Assembly (NCBI GenBank): GCA_030271565.1
Contig: JARXKR010000110.1
Span: forward strand, 1 to 7,572
Direction: 5' to 3'
From: Pseudomonadota bacterium
GTDB lineage: Bacteria > Pseudomonadota > Alphaproteobacteria > Sphingomonadales > Sphingomonadaceae
DNA: 7,572 nucleotides
Under the pieces are notes generated by a model that made no database searches, had not been told where the DNA came from, and was given only the letters and a program-made list of their open reading frames with translations. Positions 6,252-7,572 of this stretch are shown in pieces. Each line of letters opens with the position of its first letter. Within the stretch, counting starts at the first letter, position 1. The position numbers and the translations under genes were made by a program.

Positions 6252-7076
6252 ATGGCAGTTATCTCCGCCATTATCCGGGTCATGGAAAAGGCCGCGCGCA
6301 AGGCCGGGCAGCGCTTGCGCCGCGATTTTGGCGAGGTCGAGCATCTGCAGGTCAGCCGCAAAGGTCCGGCCGACTTTGTCTCCAAGGCTGATCAACGCGC
6401 TGAGCGCACGCTCTATGACGAGCTGCTCCTGGCGCGGCCGGAATGGGGCTTCGTGCTCGAAGAAGGCGGGGTAATCGAGGGCAGCCCGACCAGCCCGCGC
6501 TGGATCATCGATCCGCTCGACGGGACCAGCAACTTCCTTCACGGCATCCCCCACTTCGCGATCTCGATTGCGGCGCAGGAGCCCAAGCTCGACGGCAGCG
6601 GTTGGGGCGATGTGGTCGCGGCGCTGGTCTATCAGCCGATCACCGACGAAAGCTATTGGGCCGAACGCAGCCGCGGAGCGTGGCTGCAGGATCGGCGTTT
6701 GCGAGTCTCTTCGCGGCGCCACCTTGATGAGAGCCTGATCGCCACCGGCATTCCCTTCGCGGGCCGCGGCGATGCGCCCGAATGGACGCGGATTTACAAT
6801 GCCTTGGCCCCGCAGGTCGCAGGCATTCGCCGCTTCGGCGCCGCCTCGCTCGATCTCGCCTGGGTCGCCTCGGGGCGCTTTGATGGGTTTTGGGAAAGCG
6901 ACCTGTCGTCATGGGATACCGCAGCGGGCTGCTTGCTGGTGCGCGAGGCGGGCGGCTTCGTCACCGATTGGCGCGGCACTTCGCAGCCGATCTGTGACAA
7001 GCAGGTGTTGGCTGGGAACGACGTGGTCCACTCACGCATGCACAAGGCGATTGCGGGAGTATTGAAGGCTGGTTAA
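6252..7076 (+). CDS. suhB: Inositol monophosphatase family protein (SuhB-like)
   Basis: This 274-residue protein belongs to the Mg-dependent phosphatases that hydrolyse myo-inositol 1-phosphate and related sugar phosphates. Visible residues are KGPADFVSKAD (37-47), E70-E71 in LEEGG (one is the metal ligand of the usual GEES motif), motif A W84-I-I-D87-P-L-D90-G-T-S-N-F, and motif B W221-D222-T-A-A-G. The metal ligands are therefore intact. The canonical Ser/Thr after the Glu pair is Gly here, a mild variation. SuhB also acts in rRNA antitermination in E. coli; whether this homologue does is unknown, so the gene symbol is tentative. ATG 6252 has only a distant AAGG (6235-6238), consistent with translation coupled to efp. 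The stop is 19 bases before the truncated tRNA. Confidence 0.92.
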   Translation: MAVISAIIRVMEKAARKAGQRLRRDFGEVEHLQVSRKGPADFVSKADQRAERTLYDELLLARPEWGFVLEEGGVIEGSPTSPRWIIDPLDGTSNFLHGIPHFAISIAAQEPKLDGSGWGDVVAALVYQPITDESYWAERSRGAWLQDRRLRVSSRRHLDESLIATGIPFAGRGDAPEWTRIYNALAPQVAGIRRFGAASLDLAWVASGRFDGFWESDLSSWDTAAGCLLVREAGGFVTDWRGTSQPICDKQVLAGNDVVHSRMHKAIAGVLKAG

Positions 7077-7095
7077 GGCGCGCACACGCAGGATT

Positions 7096-7134
7096 GCCCC
7101 TGTGGCGGAATGGTAGACGCGAACGACTCAAAAT
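7096..7134 (+). pseudogene. Truncated tRNA-Leu(CAA), 5' half only
   Basis: The sequence reads as a tRNA-Leu 5' half: acceptor strand GCCCCTG (7096-7102), TG at positions 8-9, a D arm with stem GCG/CGC (7105-7107 with 7118-7120) and loop GAATGGTAGA, 5' anticodon stem AACGA (7122-7126) and loop CTCAAAA (7127-7133) with anticodon CAA at 7129-7131. The 3' stem should read TCGTT. Only the first T (7134) fits before the sequence changes to TGCG and becomes integrase coding sequence. The matching acceptor strand CAGGGGC, a T arm and a variable arm are absent downstream to the window end. It shares GGTAGACGCG and TCAAAAT with the intact tRNA-Leu at 7325 but differs in acceptor and anticodon stems, so it is not a simple copy of that gene. 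It lacks an obvious promoter of its own. Confidence 0.75.
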
Positions 7135-7263
7135 TGCGAGATGATCGAGAAGTTTTATGGGCGGCATTTGAAGAACAACATTGACGCATCTGCCGTCAAT
7201 GTTCGCAAGGTGCGGCCCGCGCCAGTCACTGCCCGAAAGAAGACCGCGAAGCCAACAGCATAA
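7135..7263 (+). pseudogene. C-terminal remnant of a phage-type tyrosine recombinase (integrase)
   Basis: From about 7132 the plus strand reads N-C-E and then MIEKFYGRHLKNNIDASAV followed by a basic, Pro/Ala/Lys-rich tail, ending at TAA 7261-7263. 'EMIEKxY' followed by 'HLKNxIDAxAxNVR' is the characteristic extreme C-terminus of phage and genomic-island integrases. The tyrosine at 7156-7158 is in the position of the catalytic nucleophile. Only about 42 codons remain: the frame is closed upstream by TAG at 7114-7116 within the tRNA remnant, and the catalytic Arg/His boxes are missing. The first 60 bases from 7141 are about 43% GC, clearly below the neighbouring genes, which fits a foreign origin. 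An ATG at 7141 could be translated, but no ribosome site is seen, so it is treated as a fragment. Confidence 0.75.
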
Positions 7264-7285
7264 GCTGTGTTCTTTATGTTTGCCG

Positions 7286-7313
7286 TTGCGTGTTTTGGCG
7301 GCGGCGCTATAGG
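7286..7313 (+). promoter_or_regulatory. Candidate promoter of tRNA-Leu(CAA)
   Basis: TTGCGT (7286-7291) and TATAGG (7308-7313) are 16 bases apart, with the wider context GCTATAGG resembling strong alphaproteobacterial sigma-70 -10 regions. Initiation would fall a few bases before the tRNA 5' end at 7325. This suggests the intact tRNA is transcribed independently of the integrase fragment. Confidence 0.45.
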
Positions 7314-7324
7314 CGTTTCGCAAC

Positions 7325-7409
7325 GCGGGCGTGGTGGAATTGGTAGACGCGCGGGATTCAAAATCCCGTTCCGCAAGGAGTGTGGGTTCGATTCCCACCG
7401 CCCGCACCA
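7325..7409 (+). tRNA. tRNA-Leu (anticodon CAA)
   Basis: This complete class II tRNA decodes UUG. Acceptor strands GCGGGCG (7325-7331) and CGCCCGC (7399-7405) pair fully, followed by discriminator A7406 and an encoded CCA (7407-7409). The anticodon stem CGGGA/TCCCG (7352-7356 with 7364-7368) encloses the loop TTCAAAA with CAA at 7359-7361. The long variable arm (7369-7381) has a TCC/GGA stem with a GCAA loop, as expected for leucine tRNAs. The T arm is GTGGG/CCCAC around TTCGATT (7382-7398). All parts are intact, so it should be functional. Confidence 0.97.
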
Positions 7410-7476
7410 TCTATGTTAGCAGGCTCTGATAAGCCCACCACACGGGGGCCGGAGTCTGCATCAGCGGATCGCTCGG

Positions 7477-7526
7477 GGGTCGCACGACCCTGCGCTCCGC
7501 TCCCGCGAAATGACAGCCGCAGGGTC
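7477..7526. repeat. Nested inverted repeats with alternative pairings downstream of tRNA-Leu
   Basis: GGGTCG (7477-7482) and CGACCC (7485-7490) form a tight palindrome. The second arm is also part of GACCCTGCG (7486-7494), which is perfectly complementary to CGCAGGGTC (7518-7526) across a 23-base gap. The two pairings exclude each other. They lie in the last 163 bases of the window (7410-7572), where I see no supported gene. Possible roles are an attenuator-like switch, a repeated palindromic element or a processing/termination structure; no T-tract is present. Confidence 0.5.
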
Positions 7527-7572
7527 TAGTCATGCTGGCCGTCGGAATCCCGCACGTGATCCGGCCATCGCC

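Noticed and set aside
5581..6252. Minus-strand open frame (223 codons) opposite efp
   Set aside because: It is a shadow of efp, with His/Val-rich composition, no recognisable motifs and no ribosome site.
7135..7324. Group I intron interrupting the tRNA-Leu anticodon loop
   Set aside because: Bacterial tRNA introns do sit in the anticodon loop, but the inserted sequence is integrase coding sequence, and no 3' exon matching the 5' half follows in the window.
6961..7410. Minus-strand open frame beginning MVRAVGIEPTLLAERDFES
   Set aside because: This is the well-known spurious peptide read antisense through a tRNA-Leu gene; it then runs through the integrase remnant and into suhB.
7411..7572. 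Minus-strand frame open from the window end to TAG at 7411-7413, and a plus-strand 38-codon frame from 7413
   Set aside because: Neither has a recognisable protein or ribosome site, and both cross the inverted repeats; chance open frames are expected at this GC content.

Overview
This 7.57 kb window is GC-rich, densely coded chromosome. It most resembles an alphaproteobacterium of the order Sphingomonadales, perhaps Erythrobacteraceae. That assignment is inferred from protein style, GC-biased codon use and gene neighbourhood, not from a search. Almost everything up to position 7076 is ordinary core-type chromosome.

Layout. The window opens in the last codons of a plus-strand gene that looks like a class I fructose-bisphosphate aldolase (1-95). 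Its stop codon interlocks with that of a minus-strand small lipoprotein gene (92-475). A 77-base divergent spacer with a strong inverted repeat separates this from thiE (553-1176, thiamine phosphate synthase). A cell-wall pair follows: an L,D-transpeptidase lipoprotein (1241-2410) and, 5 bases later from a GTG start, a membrane-anchored M23 peptidase (2416-3057). Next come an OPT-family transporter (3203-5167), a minus-strand small secreted protein (5164-5523) whose stop again interlocks with its neighbour, elongation factor P (5680-6246) and an inositol monophosphatase-family protein (6252-7076).

The odd part is 7077-7572. A tRNA-Leu 5' half (7096-7134: acceptor strand, D arm, 5' anticodon stem and CAA anticodon loop) stops at the 3' edge of the anticodon loop. 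It runs directly into the last ~42 codons of a phage-type tyrosine recombinase, which still carry the presumed nucleophilic tyrosine. Neither the 3' half of this tRNA nor the body of the integrase is in the window. Sixty-one bases after the integrase stop lies a complete, different tRNA-Leu with the same CAA anticodon (7325-7409). The final 163 bases hold no supported gene but contain nested inverted repeats with two mutually exclusive pairings.

How the genes relate. The transpeptidase and M23 peptidase both act on peptidoglycan and are probably co-transcribed and translationally coupled. efp and the IMPase gene are 5 bases apart and probably form an operon. thiE, the OPT transporter and the two small exported proteins have no clear functional link. 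The tRNA/integrase junction is the best candidate for something unusual: the scar of an element that used the tRNA-Leu anticodon loop as its target, or a site-specific junction whose attP lay inside the integrase gene.
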